From NCBI GenBank assembly GCA_014058105.1, contig JACGCM010002537.1, positions 310,001 through 374,000 of the forward strand: DNA of 64,000 nt. The letters are read 5' to 3'. Origin of the DNA: Kingdonia uniflora (taxonomy: Eukaryota > Streptophyta > Magnoliopsida > Ranunculales > Circaeasteraceae). The notes beneath the pieces were generated by a model. It saw only the letters and a program-made list of their open reading frames with translations, made no database searches and was not told the DNA's origin. Below, one piece after another: positions 46,639-59,600 of the stretch (positions are counted from its first letter, which is position 1; each line of letters opens with the position of its first letter). The translations under genes were made by a program, and so were the position numbers.

Positions 46639-49600
46639 TCAAATAGAGTTGACTGAATCACTGTCACTGTCACTGCTACTACTTCCACTTCCACTACTGC
46701 TTCCACTCCCACTGGTCCCGCTAGAGCTCGACGTCTGACCCCCACCGCTCCCTGCCACCGCATTCACCTGAGCTCTAAGTGCTTCTGCAGCGTTGGGGCC
46801 TTTATCTCCCTCGTCATCACTAACATCCACGTCAGCAATCTCATCATCTGTTTCATTTCCATTATGAGGTATATTGATGTCAATTCCACCGTTGGTCTCT
46901 CCTTTTTCAGCAACAGTGTTCATTTTCTCCAGTGCTGTTTTGTCACTGTTGTCATTGTCGTCATCATCAAGAAGTAAACTCAGATGATCATCGATGTCCA
47001 TTTCATTATTCAAAGAATCATCCATTGAAAGAGCTGACAAATTTTGGGGTGCAGAATGATTCTCGGTAACTGCCTTACCAGTAGTACCCTTTGCACCTGC
47101 GGATATAATAAAGTATTCAGAGTTCATGTACATAAAGGAATTCACCTACATCACACATATCTTCAGGGTTTTTTTTATGTTTTCAGTATTCAACTAGTAC
47201 CATGAAGTAAATTATCTGGAAGAAAAGAGTAAACTCAGATGATCATCGATGAATATTTTCCCAAGACTCCATCTAAACCAAAAACAATAACAACAAGGAA
47301 CTGTTTGATGGGAGTTAATTTTTAAACAGATACACGTGAGTTCAATGCTAACGGCGTCATGCTTTCCATTCTCTTAGGTATTGGAAAAGGCAAACCGAAA
47401 ACCTAACCAATAACCATTCAGATTTGCCATTTATGCTCTTGAAAGTTTGCATTTTCGAACTTATGTCTAAGAAAATGGAGTACACTGACGGCATTATAAC
47501 AAATATCAACATCATAGACAAACCTGATATATCTGACTCGCCAACTTCTATTCTTTCCATCTCAACCTGTACCAACCCACAACAAAAATTATTTTCAGCC
47601 ATCAACACTTGGGAAATAATTTCATTAAGTGAACACAAAAATGAGGACATAAAATGAACAGTGTTGTATGTGTTCAAGTCATCAATTAGAATTGAGACAT
47701 CACTACTACATCGCAAACTCCAAGCATGCAGATCATAATCATCTATGGAAAGGAGTTACTGGATGTAAAAAGATAATTCTCAAAATAAAAAACACACACA
47801 CACATTCAAATATCTAGTATAGTAAGCATTATAATAATTAACACAACATGGAGTCCAAAGTGCATACCAGAATAGAATAATCTCACCAAAAAGACTTAAA
47901 TAGAAGGCAGCATGAGTAGTAATATCACAGGCAAAACATTTACGGTTATATTTTTGATTTTTTAATAGTAACAGGAACAAAGAGTTACTGGATGTTTAGT
48001 TCTTATGTGTTTGTTTAAACTTACTTGAAAATTCGGTTTGGTAATGGTAATGGTAATGGTTAATAGTTGCTGGATGTTTAATGGAAGATGAAAATATATT
48101 TATTTCATTCAATAATTAGTAATAATGACCCCATATGCTCCCACTTGGAAGACTCTAAATAACTACAACTATGCTGCAGGAGAAAGGATTCTTTTGTTCT
48201 GCAATCCCCAGAAAAGTACAATCTTAGTCAGAAACTCATAAACTGAGGTAATCTGTGAGACTAGAGTTGATAAAATCTGTATGACCTCATATGCTATTTA
48301 TTGGGATGGTTATTTTTATTTCCCAAAAGTAGTAATAAACAAAATAGAGCAAATTTCAGTAATAACATGGCTATGCTTTCTGGATTCTTAATGAATTTAG
48401 TGACGGAAATGGAAGTTGGCTGGCTCCACCTAGAAGAAGATTATGATCTGGAGACCTAAAAGTTACTTGGGATCAAAATACTCCCGGAAAGTAATGTTCA
48501 AGATATGATGTGAAAACTTACATCAATTAGCAGAAACTCTTCTTTTTTGGCTTGCTCTCAGAGATAGATTAAAAACAATAGATTTCCTTATGAGAATTGA
48601 AAAACTTGAAAGAGCATATTGCTAATTATGTGGGGCGAAGGAAGAAAGTAGAGAACACCATTTTTCAGTTGTCCATACTCTAAGATAGTCTGGAATACTA
48701 TCATGAACGCACTAAAACTGAAAGAACAACTGAAGAATGGGATGAAGAGAGTAGCATGGGTAATTACACAATAAAATAACTTTAGGATCTTCAAATTACT
48801 AAAAAAAAAATGCTTTACCAGCAGCAACTGTTTACCACATCGGGGCAGAGAGAAACAAAAGATGCTTTCAAAATTCAAGCATGCCAAAAGGTAATTAACA
48901 AATTGATTAAGTTTGAAGTCTCCTTTAAGTGTGGGAAATCAGCTTTCAAATTTCAAGAGACAGAGAAAAAAGGAAGTTCTTACAAGTTGGGGAGTCCAAA
49001 CCATGCAAAACACTCTGAGAAGTATCAAATGGGTTTCCTCGAATTCAACTGCTCAAACATCTATTAATATTAATTGATAGAAATCGTGGTCATATCGTCC
49101 GACCACGCGGTGCATCTCCTAGTTGGCGCACTTTGCGTGGACCCCTAATTAGTTTCCTAGTATGCATTGTTCTCTAGTTAAATCGGACAGTGTTTTAGAA
49201 GATGGGGGCTCCTCTAGGAGTCTTGGGGAGGAAGGTAAGACTAGTTGGAGTTTGAGAGAGAAAACCCTAGTTAAAGGGTAGAGAGAAAAAACCCTAGTTA
49301 AAGGGTAGAGAGAGAAAAATCTATTGTCTTTTCTTTTCTAGTAATTTAATCAACAAGCATTTATTACCGTATATTTCGTTTGTTTCCGCTAGTAGTTCGT
49401 ATAAACTTGGTACCAGACCAAGGCTCGTTCAAAAGTAAAGTTTTAGTTTTGGTGATCAAAGATGGTGGGGAATAACAAGAAAAAAACAGGATTGCGTCAA
49501 CTAACTCAAGGAGATTGCTTACGTGATTGTGAAGATGTTGAGTGAGAAGAGCTATACGCGCCTTAGGATTCATACATTTTCTCTTCCAGATCACGTAAGC

Positions 49601-52600
49601 AATCTCCTTGAGTTGGTTGACACAATCCTGTTTTTTTCTTGTTATTCCCCACCATCTTTGATCACAAAAATTAAAAATTAACCCTAGAACGAGCCTTGCT
49701 CTGGTACCAAGTTTATATGAACTACTAGCGGAAGCAAACGAAATAAATGTTCTTTGATTAGATTACTAGAAAAGAAAAGACAATAGATCCCTCTACCCTT
49801 TAACTAGGGTTTTCACTCAAACTCCAACTAGTCTTACCTTCCCCCCCAAGACTCCTTCATAGAAAAGGAGCCCCCGCCTTCTAAAACACTATCTGAATGA
49901 AAAGAAAACATATCTAACTAGAGAACAATGCATACTACGAAAGTAATTAGGGGATCACGCAAAATGTGTCAACTAGGGGAGGCGTCCTATCAGTAAGAGT
50001 TCCTAATTAAGCAAATAAGGCTCATATTCGGATAAAATCGAATACCACATACCTTAAAAACAAGCTTAACGAAAGTGTGGATCATCCCCATGATTAAAAT
50101 AATGCTTATTAGACAGACCATTAACCAATTTCATGCACTCATTACAAGATTACAACCGACCGTTCAAATGACAAAGTAAAGGCAACTTGATCTGGGACTG
50201 ATTTCCTTAATAGCCAACCAGCCAACCAAATTTCCTCTTCCGTAAAGAAATTTTATAGAGAAGCTTTTGCAAAGTTAGAATGACATTTAAGCCAAGACCA
50301 TAAAGTTTAGGTCGATTCGAAACTCACTACCTTTAGCATTTGATAATCATTGTCTAATAGCAGTCCTCACTCCTATTGCCTCACATGATCTTCGAGTTAT
50401 TTGGTTTCTTCGTAGCATTAGCAACAAAATGGAAGTACTTTTTTATTGTTATCACCTTGAGCCGACCTTGACTTTTCTCTCCAACTAATTTCTAGATTGT
50501 TACATGTTTGCCCAATTTTGAAATTCATACCTTTAAACCCTCACTTTTAGAAATATCCCGTGATATTGTTCGTCTTTCCTCCATAGAGTCGAGAACTTGA
50601 ATTTCAAGGTTAAAGACCCTTGATCGATCGCAAACTCTACCAAAACCCTCTTTATCCTAAATCTTCAATTTTTCTTTTAAAAATTTGAGCTTGAGTCTCA
50701 AAAACATGCCCACCAACCTTTGACAAGGTCCAAGAAGCCTTCTTAGTGAAGCCACGTATTCTTAAACATGAAAGGCAGAGGCGTGTAGGTCCTAAAGGCG
50801 TATAGGCCCTTGATGGAATAATCCAACTAAAGAAGGGCATGATCAAAAACCGGAGGGGCTACATTTTTGACATGCTAGTGAACATGTTCTAGTTATTATT
50901 AGTCAAGAACATGTCCAACCTGCCTACTAAGAATAGGGTCCACTTGATTATTAGTCCAATTTACTAATTCCAATCAAGGAAGATTAAAAAGGGAAATTTT
51001 GTCCACATCTAAGTTTGTTGAAATCTTGCATATATATATATATACCTACATAGTCAAAGCCCTGGTAGATCATATCTATCTCTCCCAAATTGTGTTGCTT
51101 ACCTTTAGCCTATGTCGACCATAAACTTCCCTTAAAACTAGAGCCGGCAAAGTGACCCATGACCAGCCAACCCGACCTGTTTCTGGTGGGTTTGGGTTTA
51201 GCCTTAATAGGTCGCGGGTCATTTGATCCAAACCAGTCTAACCCATTTAATAAATGGGTCGGGTTAGGGTTTACCTTAAACGGTTTGGGTTGACTCGTGA
51301 CCCGTTTAAGTTTAATTTGAGCTAATTATAATTTATATAATATTATCCATCATTCAAAATAAGATTTAAGCCCAAATAGAGTTTTATGTGTTATTACTAC
51401 CCATAAACATATGACATTTGATCCGATCTCACCTCAGTTTCATTCTTTTATCCTCTTATGTTATTACTATACATTTCATCAACAAACCCAATCTTAAAAA
51501 ATGGGCATTTGATCTCCACTTCCATTACTGGACTCATCATTTTAAAACACATGTAACACCAATACCTACCAATCAAAGCTTCAACAAACCTACTCTCACA
51601 CAATTGTGTCAGATGAAGTTAAGACCCATGACCTAAATTAATATTTAAACAAGTCAAAAGGGTCAAGTCAGGTTGACCTGTTTAAATCAGGGTCAGGTTT
51701 GGGTTTGCATTTCTGACCCGTGTAACCCAAACCCGACCCGTTTGCCAGCTCTACTTAAAACCCACTCGTTCTCCTCGCACACTGATTTACACCAGATAGA
51801 CAACATGAAACACCATATAAAAGACTTAATAAATTGATTATATTCAACTTTCACATGACAAGGATTCCCCTTTAACTACCTAAAAGTTGAAGGAAGGTCT
51901 ATATAGTATTGTTGCTTACCTTGGGCCACTGTTGGGCCATAAACTCCCCTAAAGACCCACTCATCTTCCTTGCCCACCGATTTGCATCAGATGGACAGCA
52001 TGGAAGTGATGGAACCCCCTCTAAAGACTTAACACCTAGGTACCAACGACACAGATACGGGTGTCGGTGTCCGACATGAGTACGGGGTGTCGGCAAAATT
52101 TTGTTAAGTACCCTGCAAATAGTGTTGGACAAATGTGTCCGAGTGTCCAAGTGTCCAAGTGTCCTAGTGTCAAGGTGTCGGACACGCTTTATTTTATTAA
52201 AGTGAAGTGTCGTTGTTACATAACTTAACACATTGATCAGATTCAACTCACATGACAAGTATAAAACCCCATGGTGTATCGAAAATCCCATGTGGAAGTG
52301 CAAAAAATACTCCCAAAACCATATGAGAAGCCTTATCTTTGTTGCGTACGAAGCTCAGAGAATCCCAGAGAAATCCAAACTTGGCTAAAGACGAAGCTTA
52401 AAGAAACCCAGTTATCCATACTGTAGCAGGATTGGAGGGAAGTATGGATCTCATGGAAAATACAGTCAAAATGAATTCTAGAGAGAAAATAAAAGATTTA
52501 TTAAAAAACAAAGTTCAAAGACCCCCAGAGAAACACAAAATTTGTTGAAATTTGTAAAAATAAAATTCAACCCTAGCGCGAAATCGTACCGGAGAAAAGC

Positions 52601-54999
52601 ATCTTTTGAGAAGTGTTTCTCCTATCATTCTATAGGTCGGATAAATATTTCGATGAGATTGCTCAAACCTGCATGTTAATTTAACTATGCAGTTGAATTA
52701 CTGCTAAAATGCAAAATAAGACCATAAGACCTAGACATCGCTTATGAAGCAATGCCATAAGATTGACCCACAAGCCTTAACTCTAACGCAATACACTTTT
52801 GACTATGATATACTTTAGAGTAAAATAGCAATGAACAACCAAATTTTGAAGACCTCAATCAAACTCAAAATATACTACTAAGCTGAAAACACGTACGCTA
52901 TCCTTTTAACTGTTTCAATTTTCTCAATAATCTTGTCCCTCTATTATGTATAACTTACATTCACAACCAATAAGTTGTAAAACCACTCGTCTCAGCTTGA
53001 ACTTCACTTATTTTATGTGTGTGCGTGTGCCATCTTCCCTCCCTTGGTTCCTCTTTAAGAGACCGGTGTACCTTCATCGCCGTGTCAATGACCAATATAT
53101 TGGACCTATAAGGAACCGCATTTGAGATGCATTTGGAAATCCATCTTCCCTAAGGGACTTCAAAATTCATTATGCCTACAAAGTAATCAAAAAAATGCCC
53201 AATTACAATGATCATAGACTGTTTCATTCCGATCTTATAAACCACCCCCCATTAACCCAATATCTTCTTAAAGTTGATGCATTTATTAGCGATTATCAAT
53301 CCTTTTAGGATCTCTTCGTCTTTCTTAAATACCCGTTGTTCACAAAATCACCTCGGGGTCATCTCTTTAAGCTTGAGGCCATAGCTTTGGGGATAACTTG
53401 CATGCACTACTCAATGGACCAGTCATTGCACCTTAAGATTTGTGCCAATTAGCTAATATTCGACCCATGATTTAGGAAGTGATAGCCTGAGGTCTTACAA
53501 CACCTTTATAAAATATAGTTCAAGAATCTCGGCAGTTCTCGAAGCAGACCAGCTAGCCCTGACGGAACCCAGAGCTTTATCTCCTTCTCCTTTATTACTT
53601 CCCAACCTCATCATTAAGAGGTTGTCCCAGACAAGGAAGTAATACACTCAAAGTACAACACAAATAATTAGATTTCCCCTTTATGGAAAGTCCGCTCATA
53701 ACCAAAGGTTATCGTATTTGTTGCATTTGCAACCTCGTGAAAGAACTTAGGTTCTCACCTTCATTCATTTCATTCATTTAATTATTCACTCAATTTCAAC
53801 TAGCAGGTTTCCTAGTGAGCAAGAAACTCTTTTTAAGGTTTTTTTTTTTTTTTTTGGATGAATTGAGTTAGTACAAGAGATCAAATACGCTTCATTTCTC
53901 ATCCATCTCTTGACCTAGGACAAGGATTCCATAAAAAAATCTAAACCTTGAACTTGCCCACACATAAATCAATGGAATCACTTTTGAATAGGAGTCATTG
54001 TCTTACTGGAGCAAACAGGTATTGCTAATGGTCAAACCAACCATTTCTTCCTTATTCTCATGATAGACAAGAGCATCATTACTCTGTATCCTCCTCAAGA
54101 CGACTGGAAAAATCTGGAATCTATCTCGAACCAAAATAGGAAAAACGCAACAAATGTGCATTTTTGTTGCTCGTCGTCTGTTACCATTTCAGAGAAGTTT
54201 CTTGTCTCACTCCAAGTAAGTCATTTCCAAGTTCCAATCAGTAGCAGCTTCAAGAAGATCGGTACCGTTGCTTCCATCACCATCTCTGGTCGCTTACAGC
54301 CGGCAACCTTATTCTAATTATCACACATTTCTATGTAGCAAAGTTTGTAGTATACGTTTTCTTAGTTTTCTCTGGTTTGTAGTAAACTCTAAAGACAAAG
54401 CACATAAAGATGGTACATTTATGAGATCAAGAGAGAGAAAAATATGATGAAATCCAAAACCACTTACCGGAACAGAATTAACAACAGATTTAATCGACGA
54501 AGACTGCGATTTTGCTGCCTTCCCAAGAGGAGGTGAAGCAACCCCAACAGCAGCAGCCGCTGATTCACCAGGTAATCGAACATGCCTCAACCGCTTCACC
54601 GCTCGATGCAACCGCTCTAACCGAAAACCCTCCCCATCAAAAAACAGAACCGCATCATTATCCTTGTAATCTTCACTACTTCCTTCAAACGATACCTTAG
54701 GTTTTCCCGGTTGATTATTACAGAAATCTACAGTAACCCTATTTTCCTTGTTCTTATAGAGTGATGCAGGTTTAGTCTTATCAATTGAAGCAGGTTTAAA
54801 CTCATCTGAAATACAATTAAACCAAAAATAAGGTATGACGAAATCAAAAATTAGGAATTCAAATGTGGAAATACTCACATCGTAAAGTGCAAAACTTGGT
54901 GGACGAGTCGTCTTTGAGAGATGAACCTAGGGTTAGGTTATACCATTGATTGGGATGAGGGGCGGTGTTTGGTTCTTCTTTGTTGCTGTTGTTCGCCAT
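46639..54999 (-). CDS. EAF: ELL-associated factor (EAF) family transcription elongation protein
   Basis: Four exons: 54999-54879, 54805-54468, 47566-47524 and 47096-46639. All have GT..AG introns and join in phase to 320 codons including TGA. Residues about 19-117 form the EAF domain: WYNLTLGSS, RVTVDFCNNQPGKPKVSFEG, NDAVLFFDGEGFRLERLHRA. It is followed by VEMERIEVGE, an acidic middle (DDDDNDNSD) and a Ser/Gly tail ending SDSDSDSVNSI. In animals EAF proteins bind ELL and support RNA polymerase II elongation in the nucleus; the plant role is inferred from the domain. The start is the first ATG before WYNLTL and agrees with family layout. Intron 2 is 6.9 kb and loaded with repeats. The gene is head-to-head with the ABC transporter gene. 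No breaks were seen. Confidence 0.9.
48541..48720 (+). pseudogene. LINE reverse transcriptase zinc-binding fragment
   Basis: Reads WLALRDRLKTIDFLMRIEKL, ERAYC, stop, LCGAKEESREHHF on plus. It matches the zf-RVT domain found after plant LINE reverse transcriptases (family pattern DRL.T.DRL....C.LCG..EE...HLF). It contains a stop and a frame change and is antisense to EAF. Confidence 0.65.
49075..49992. repeat. Long inverted repeat with LTR-like arms
   Basis: The left arm (49075-49527) and right arm (49592-49992 approximately) are near-complementary over about 400 bp, with a loop of about 62 bp. In each arm, read outward-in, a TGATAG start is followed by a roughly 330-bp stretch, then TGGTACCAGA (like the tRNA-Met primer site TGGTATCAGA of copia elements), then an ATG-starting MVGNNKKK piece. 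So each arm looks like an LTR plus leader and first gag codons of the same element, head to head. A transcript through the EAF intron would fold into a long hairpin. Confidence 0.75.
51139..51753. mobile_element. hAT-derived MITE, 615 bp
   Basis: A perfect 8-bp target duplication CTTAAAAC (51131-51138, 51754-51761). Inverted ends are TAGAGCCGGCAAA and, as complement, TAGAGCTGGCAAA. Subterminal GGGTCGGGTT / AACCCGACCC words resemble those of the hAT element at 33388. No transposase. Confidence 0.9.
52036..52223. mobile_element. hAT-like MITE, family M1 copy 2
   Basis: 188 bp with 8-bp target duplication CTTAACAC (52028-52035, 52224-52231). Ends are CTAGGTACCAACGACAC and, as complement, TTATGTAACAACGACAC, related to 11346-11726. 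The interior has a GTGTCC(A/G)A decamer array at about 52135-52185. Confidence 0.85.
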
Positions 55000-56679
55000 T
55001 CTAAGAATTTGGTAATTGTTTTGTAAATCAACTAGTATACCGCAACAATGTTCTGATTAAAACGGTTGGAAATGACCGCTCGTTTAGGATTGTCTTCTAC
55101 AACGCTGAATTTAGAGCTGGAAATCACAAATGCTATTATATTAATTACATTGTTGATGATTCTCTTAGTAAAAACATAAGTAATCAATAATAGTAAAATC
55201 TGACTTCATTACATGAATCTTGTGGACTTTTTTTTACCAAACATTGTTGTAAAAAAAAAAAAAATAGACCTCCGCTCTAGCTCCAGCTCCAAATCTTGAA
55301 AATAGTTTTCAACCCAAAGCTCCTGATTTAGAGCTAGAGAGAGGTGCTGTTGGAGATGCTCCCAGGGATCTGTATGGAAACATCTCTCTTCCTCCCTCCT
55401 CCCGCTCTCTCATCAATACCTCTTCTTACATCTAAACCCAAAATTTCACCCCAAAGTTAATCTCTTCTTCGATCATCTTCAAACTGTAAAGAAGGGAGGA
55501 GGTAAATTCGCTCCAAGTGTTTGATGTTTGATTTGAGAGAAACTAGTTTCAGATTATTCCAATTAGTTGTGTATCTAGGGACTAAATTTGATGTCTCCCA
55601 TGCTATGGAATCTGGATATAACCATGGGATGTTTAAAAACTACAACAGAGAGAGAGAGAGGAATTCGAAAATTTAAAGAAAAACCCTAAAATCAAAAACA
55701 AATTTGCATCCCCTCCACAGAGATCAACCAAACGTAAACGAGAGATTAAAAGAAGGCATACCTTGTTGAAGAATTGAACTGAAGTTATTGGGTGTTGAAC
55801 TAAAGAGTTGCGGATGGGTTTTGGTATCGAGTGAGAAAAAGAGGAGATGTGAAAAGACAAATAAATGTTTCATTATAATAAAAAAACGCCATGTAGTTCA
55901 AAAACACTCCATTCGTCCTCCAACAGAATCTTATGCGATTCCGGTTTAGAATACCAAATAATTGTATATTATTTTCTTCCAATATAAAAATGAAAAATTT
56001 TGATTTTTCTCTTCGATGCTAAACAGTTTACGGCACACCAAAAAAATGCCTGGAACAAAATTATGATGGGAGAGAGAAATGTCATTGTATTTAAAAGTTG
56101 TTGGGCGCTCAACGGTCCAGCGCCTAAACGGTATAAGAATACTCCTCGTGAAGTTCAGGTTTCACATACTTATGAGGGGTATGAGGGTGAGTATGTTGAA
56201 CTCTATACCACTCTGTAGGATTTTTTATTTTTTTTTGCAATATAAGGTATCTCCATCTTTTTTATTTATTTGTTAAACAGATCCAATATAAGGTATCTCC
56301 ATCCAGTGCCAAAACTGTTTTAAGAATTAGATAATTCTCAAGGTGTTTATAAACTCTTATAATTACAGCGTCTTCTCGTGATCTTCTGATATACATCTCT
56401 CTCCATATCACTTTACCACGACAACAAATCTGCCATTAGCATTGCTGATATTAATACTAGTAAAACACGAAACACATTGAGGGCAATCAACACTTAATTT
56501 GTCATAATATGTTCCTTTATGGTCACATATGCTCTCTTCCCATCAATTTAAGCCTCGAGTGTATACAACTTCCGCGCCCAATCTATTGAAAAAAACACCA
56601 GCATTAACACTACTGGGAGTCACTGAGCTATTATAGCCTTAAATCTTCCAACGGATAATATCTCTCTCCCAAACTAAAA
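55000..56679. promoter_or_regulatory. Divergent intergenic region between EAF and ABCG7-like genes
   Basis: 1.7 kb that must hold both promoters. 55085-55362 resembles a decayed MITE (the right end reads GCTGTTGGAGATGCTC; A-run near 55248). A CT-rich leader-like stretch lies at 55378-55470. An open frame at 56000-56218 has no recognised domain. Confidence 0.5.
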
Positions 56680-59600
56680 ATGGTGTCACTCGGCGGGAAC
56701 AAGAAGAAGAAAGTGGGTATTGGCGGGAACGGTGTGGGTCAGATTCTGGCAGCAATAACCGCAGCTCTCCTCATCCGCTTATTCTCCTACCATCGCTCTC
56801 GCACTCGCCCTGACGACGACGAGCCAGAAAACAACGAACCCGAGTCCGTGGCGATCGCGGGAAACGTAGTCCCGGTTTCGATTCAATGGAGAAACATCAA
56901 CTGCTCTCTCTCCGAAAAATCAGGAAAAACAGTAACCCCTCTATCACTATCATTCCTAATTTTATCATATTGAAATGGCGCATATTAGCAGTAATTTAGG
57001 GTTTGATAAGCTTAGGTTAGTGAAAATTGTGGGTGTTTTGTAGGTGAGATTTTTGCTTAGGAATGTTAGGGGAGAGGCGAAATCGGGGAGATTACTTGCG
57101 ATTATGGGGCCGTCGGGGTCGGGGAAGACTACGTTGCTTAATGTTCTTGCTGGGCAGCTTGGAGCGTCGAAGCGGTTGCATTTGTCGGGAGTTATTGAAG
57201 TTAATGGAAGGCCGAGATCGGGTAAAGATTACAAGTATGATTTTGCTGCCTAAAATGTTTGTAAATGCTCTAGGTGTTGAGTTTAGTAGGCATTGCTTGT
57301 TTCGCTGCAAGTGTTCGCTTGAGACGTACTAAGAAGCTATTAGTTCGCTTCGTGACTCACAATCCCAAATTGGGTATCTGGGTATATTTGCTATGTTGCA
57401 TATGGACTCAGTTACCCGTAGTTTACATAAGGGTTTGCAATTGTGGGATTCAGCTGAAATGGTAATTGATTTTCGAGTCCCCGACCAAACATTTGTAGGT
57501 GATTCGTCTGCTGTATGTTGGTGAATGTGCAATCATGTGCAGTGAAACAAGCAGGGCCAACTTTGGGGTTATGTTTCTTATAACTAGTTTGCAGGCTTGC
57601 TTATGTGAGACAAGAAGACCTTTTCTTTTCACAACTTACGGTGCGGGAAACCCTGTCTCTCGCTGCTGAGCTTCAGCTTCCTGATGTAGTTTCTGTGGAA
57701 GAGAGGGAGGAATACGTTAACAATCTTATTTACCGGTTGGGCCTGGTAAGTCTTTTTTATTTTGTGTTTGGTTAATGTAAATACGTTCGCTTTAGGAGCT
57801 TATCACTGCCTTGCTTATCAGGTTAATTGTGCCGACTCCAACGTTGGTGATGCAAAAATCCGTGGAATTAGTGGTGGGGAAAAGAAGCGTTTATCTCTAG
57901 CCTGTGAACTTATCGCGAGCCCTTCAGTTATATTTGCAGATGAGCCCACAACAGGTAACCATATTTTTTGTAATCTATATAAATATTATTGGAGTGTACT
58001 TGTATTTTACAGCAGTGTCCCATAATGTCTAAATTGATTCATTTAGTTGACTATGGTGATTTAAAGTTATTTTCCAATGTTAGGCAACTAAATCAGTTTC
58101 CAGAAGTAACTGAAATGAGTCCTATATAGTTCATATGAAACTAGAAATTTACGTAGCATAGACATAGAGTTGTCTAGAGTAGATACATATACCTAGCGTA
58201 GGGTTTGTTATATTAAGTAGTTTATGTAGTCTTGTATGTGGTATCCTTTACTCTTGAAAAAAAAAAGTCCTTTGGGAAGGTTATGTGCTTTCATTCTCCT
58301 TGTGATTCGCTTTTTATTGAACTCTATGGCTATTATTAAACCACTCTTACTCTTTTAAGATGTATTAGTTAGCTAAAAATGTAAGAAAGGAAAATAGAAT
58401 AAAGTTCTTATTCTGCATCATTCGTTCCGGTCGACGCTGTCTGTTTAGTATTTATCATGACTATTTCTAGGTTCCTTGTAACCTCTATCACCATTATACC
58501 TGTTAGACTAACTACACTGAGACCGTTTGCCTTACAAATCCATTAAATCTATAGATTTCATAAATTGATCTTTATTGTATCTCCATGGTAGATTCAAAAA
58601 AGTTATTCACACAATTTCAGTTACTAAGAATTAGCATCCGCCTGCATCAGTCCTGAATCACTAGTTTTTTGTGAAACGGTTATTGGAGCGATTCTATAAT
58701 GCCTCGCTCAAATAAAAGGAGGGTGGAGAAAGAGAAGTTTTGACACCAAAACCTTCCGGATGAATATCTTTCAATTGCACTAATTACGAAGCTATTCCAA
58801 CAAATTTTTATCTAAGATAATCAGATAATCTTTCTTGCAAAAACTTGGATTGATCTAAGATAATCAGATAATCTTTATCTTGCCTAGCCTTGCCCCTTTA
58901 TGAGGGTTACAAGTTTCCTAGTTACAAAATAGGACAATTATGTCATTGAAACGCCTAAAACAATGAAGGAATACGATAGTCGTTCCAACGATTGGTTAAA
59001 TTTTGCCTAAAAATAGCCTCAGCATGAATTGGCCTTCTGGGATCTCCAGGTCGTTCGAACGACTCCAAATGTCGTTTGAACGACTTGCTTATTTTTGCCC
59101 AAAAATAGCCTCAACGTGAATTGGTCTTCTGGGATCTCCAGGTCGTTCGAACAACTCCAAATGTCGTTCGAACAACTTGACTATTTTTGCCTAAAAATAG
59201 ACTCAGCTCGAATTTGGCTTGTTTCCTCTCATATCTCGTTCGAACGCTTCAAGGCTCGTTCGAACGAGTTGGCATCTTTTGAAGGGGTTCGAACTTCAGA
59301 TCCTCCTCGATCATTGTCTTAAGATTGGTAATTCAAAAACGTAATCCTGTAAATCCCTTATGTTCTGCCTTATCTACCCAGGATATATATTTGAACCTTC
59401 CTCCCACATTTGAACCACAACTATACCTTCTAAATCGCCTTCTTCAGCTGCACGGCAGCTCTAAGTAGTGTTTTTACTGTAGATAATCTCATTTCTAAAA
59501 ACTGTGTCTTATTTAATTCAACACTAAGAGATCGTAGAGTGGTTTTCAGGGGGTTTGGGAGTATCCCCTCACAATGTTAAATCTAAGATGGCCATGCCAA

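Larger units (their letters stand above)
51094..52270. repeat. Tandem duplication, each copy carrying its own insertion
   Basis: 51094-51870 and 51911-52270 share GTTGCTTACCTT, CCATAAACT.CCCT and CACATGACAAG in the same order. The first copy is interrupted by the hAT MITE 51139-51753, the second by the M1 MITE 52036-52223. Removing both leaves two similar roughly 160-bp units. Confidence 0.75.
47567..54467 (-). other. EAF intron 2, 6.9 kb of repeats
   Basis: Bounded by a GTAAG donor and an AG acceptor on the minus strand. Holds a LINE fragment, a 0.9-kb inverted repeat, a tandem duplication with two MITEs, and a T run at 53841-53856. The stretches 50000-51090 and 52275-54460 show no recognised feature. 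Confidence 0.8.

Noticed and set aside
46536..46763. Minus-strand frame overlapping the EAF tail
   Set aside because: It is the EAF Ser/Gly codon repeats read in another frame.
54060..54317. Open frame on plus inside the EAF intron
   Set aside because: No domain, no splice context, antisense to EAF intron 2 sequence; length is within chance.
55085..55362. Harbinger-like MITE between EAF and ABCG7
   Set aside because: Only one end (GAGCATCTCCAACAGC as complement) is convincing and no TAA/TTA duplication is visible.
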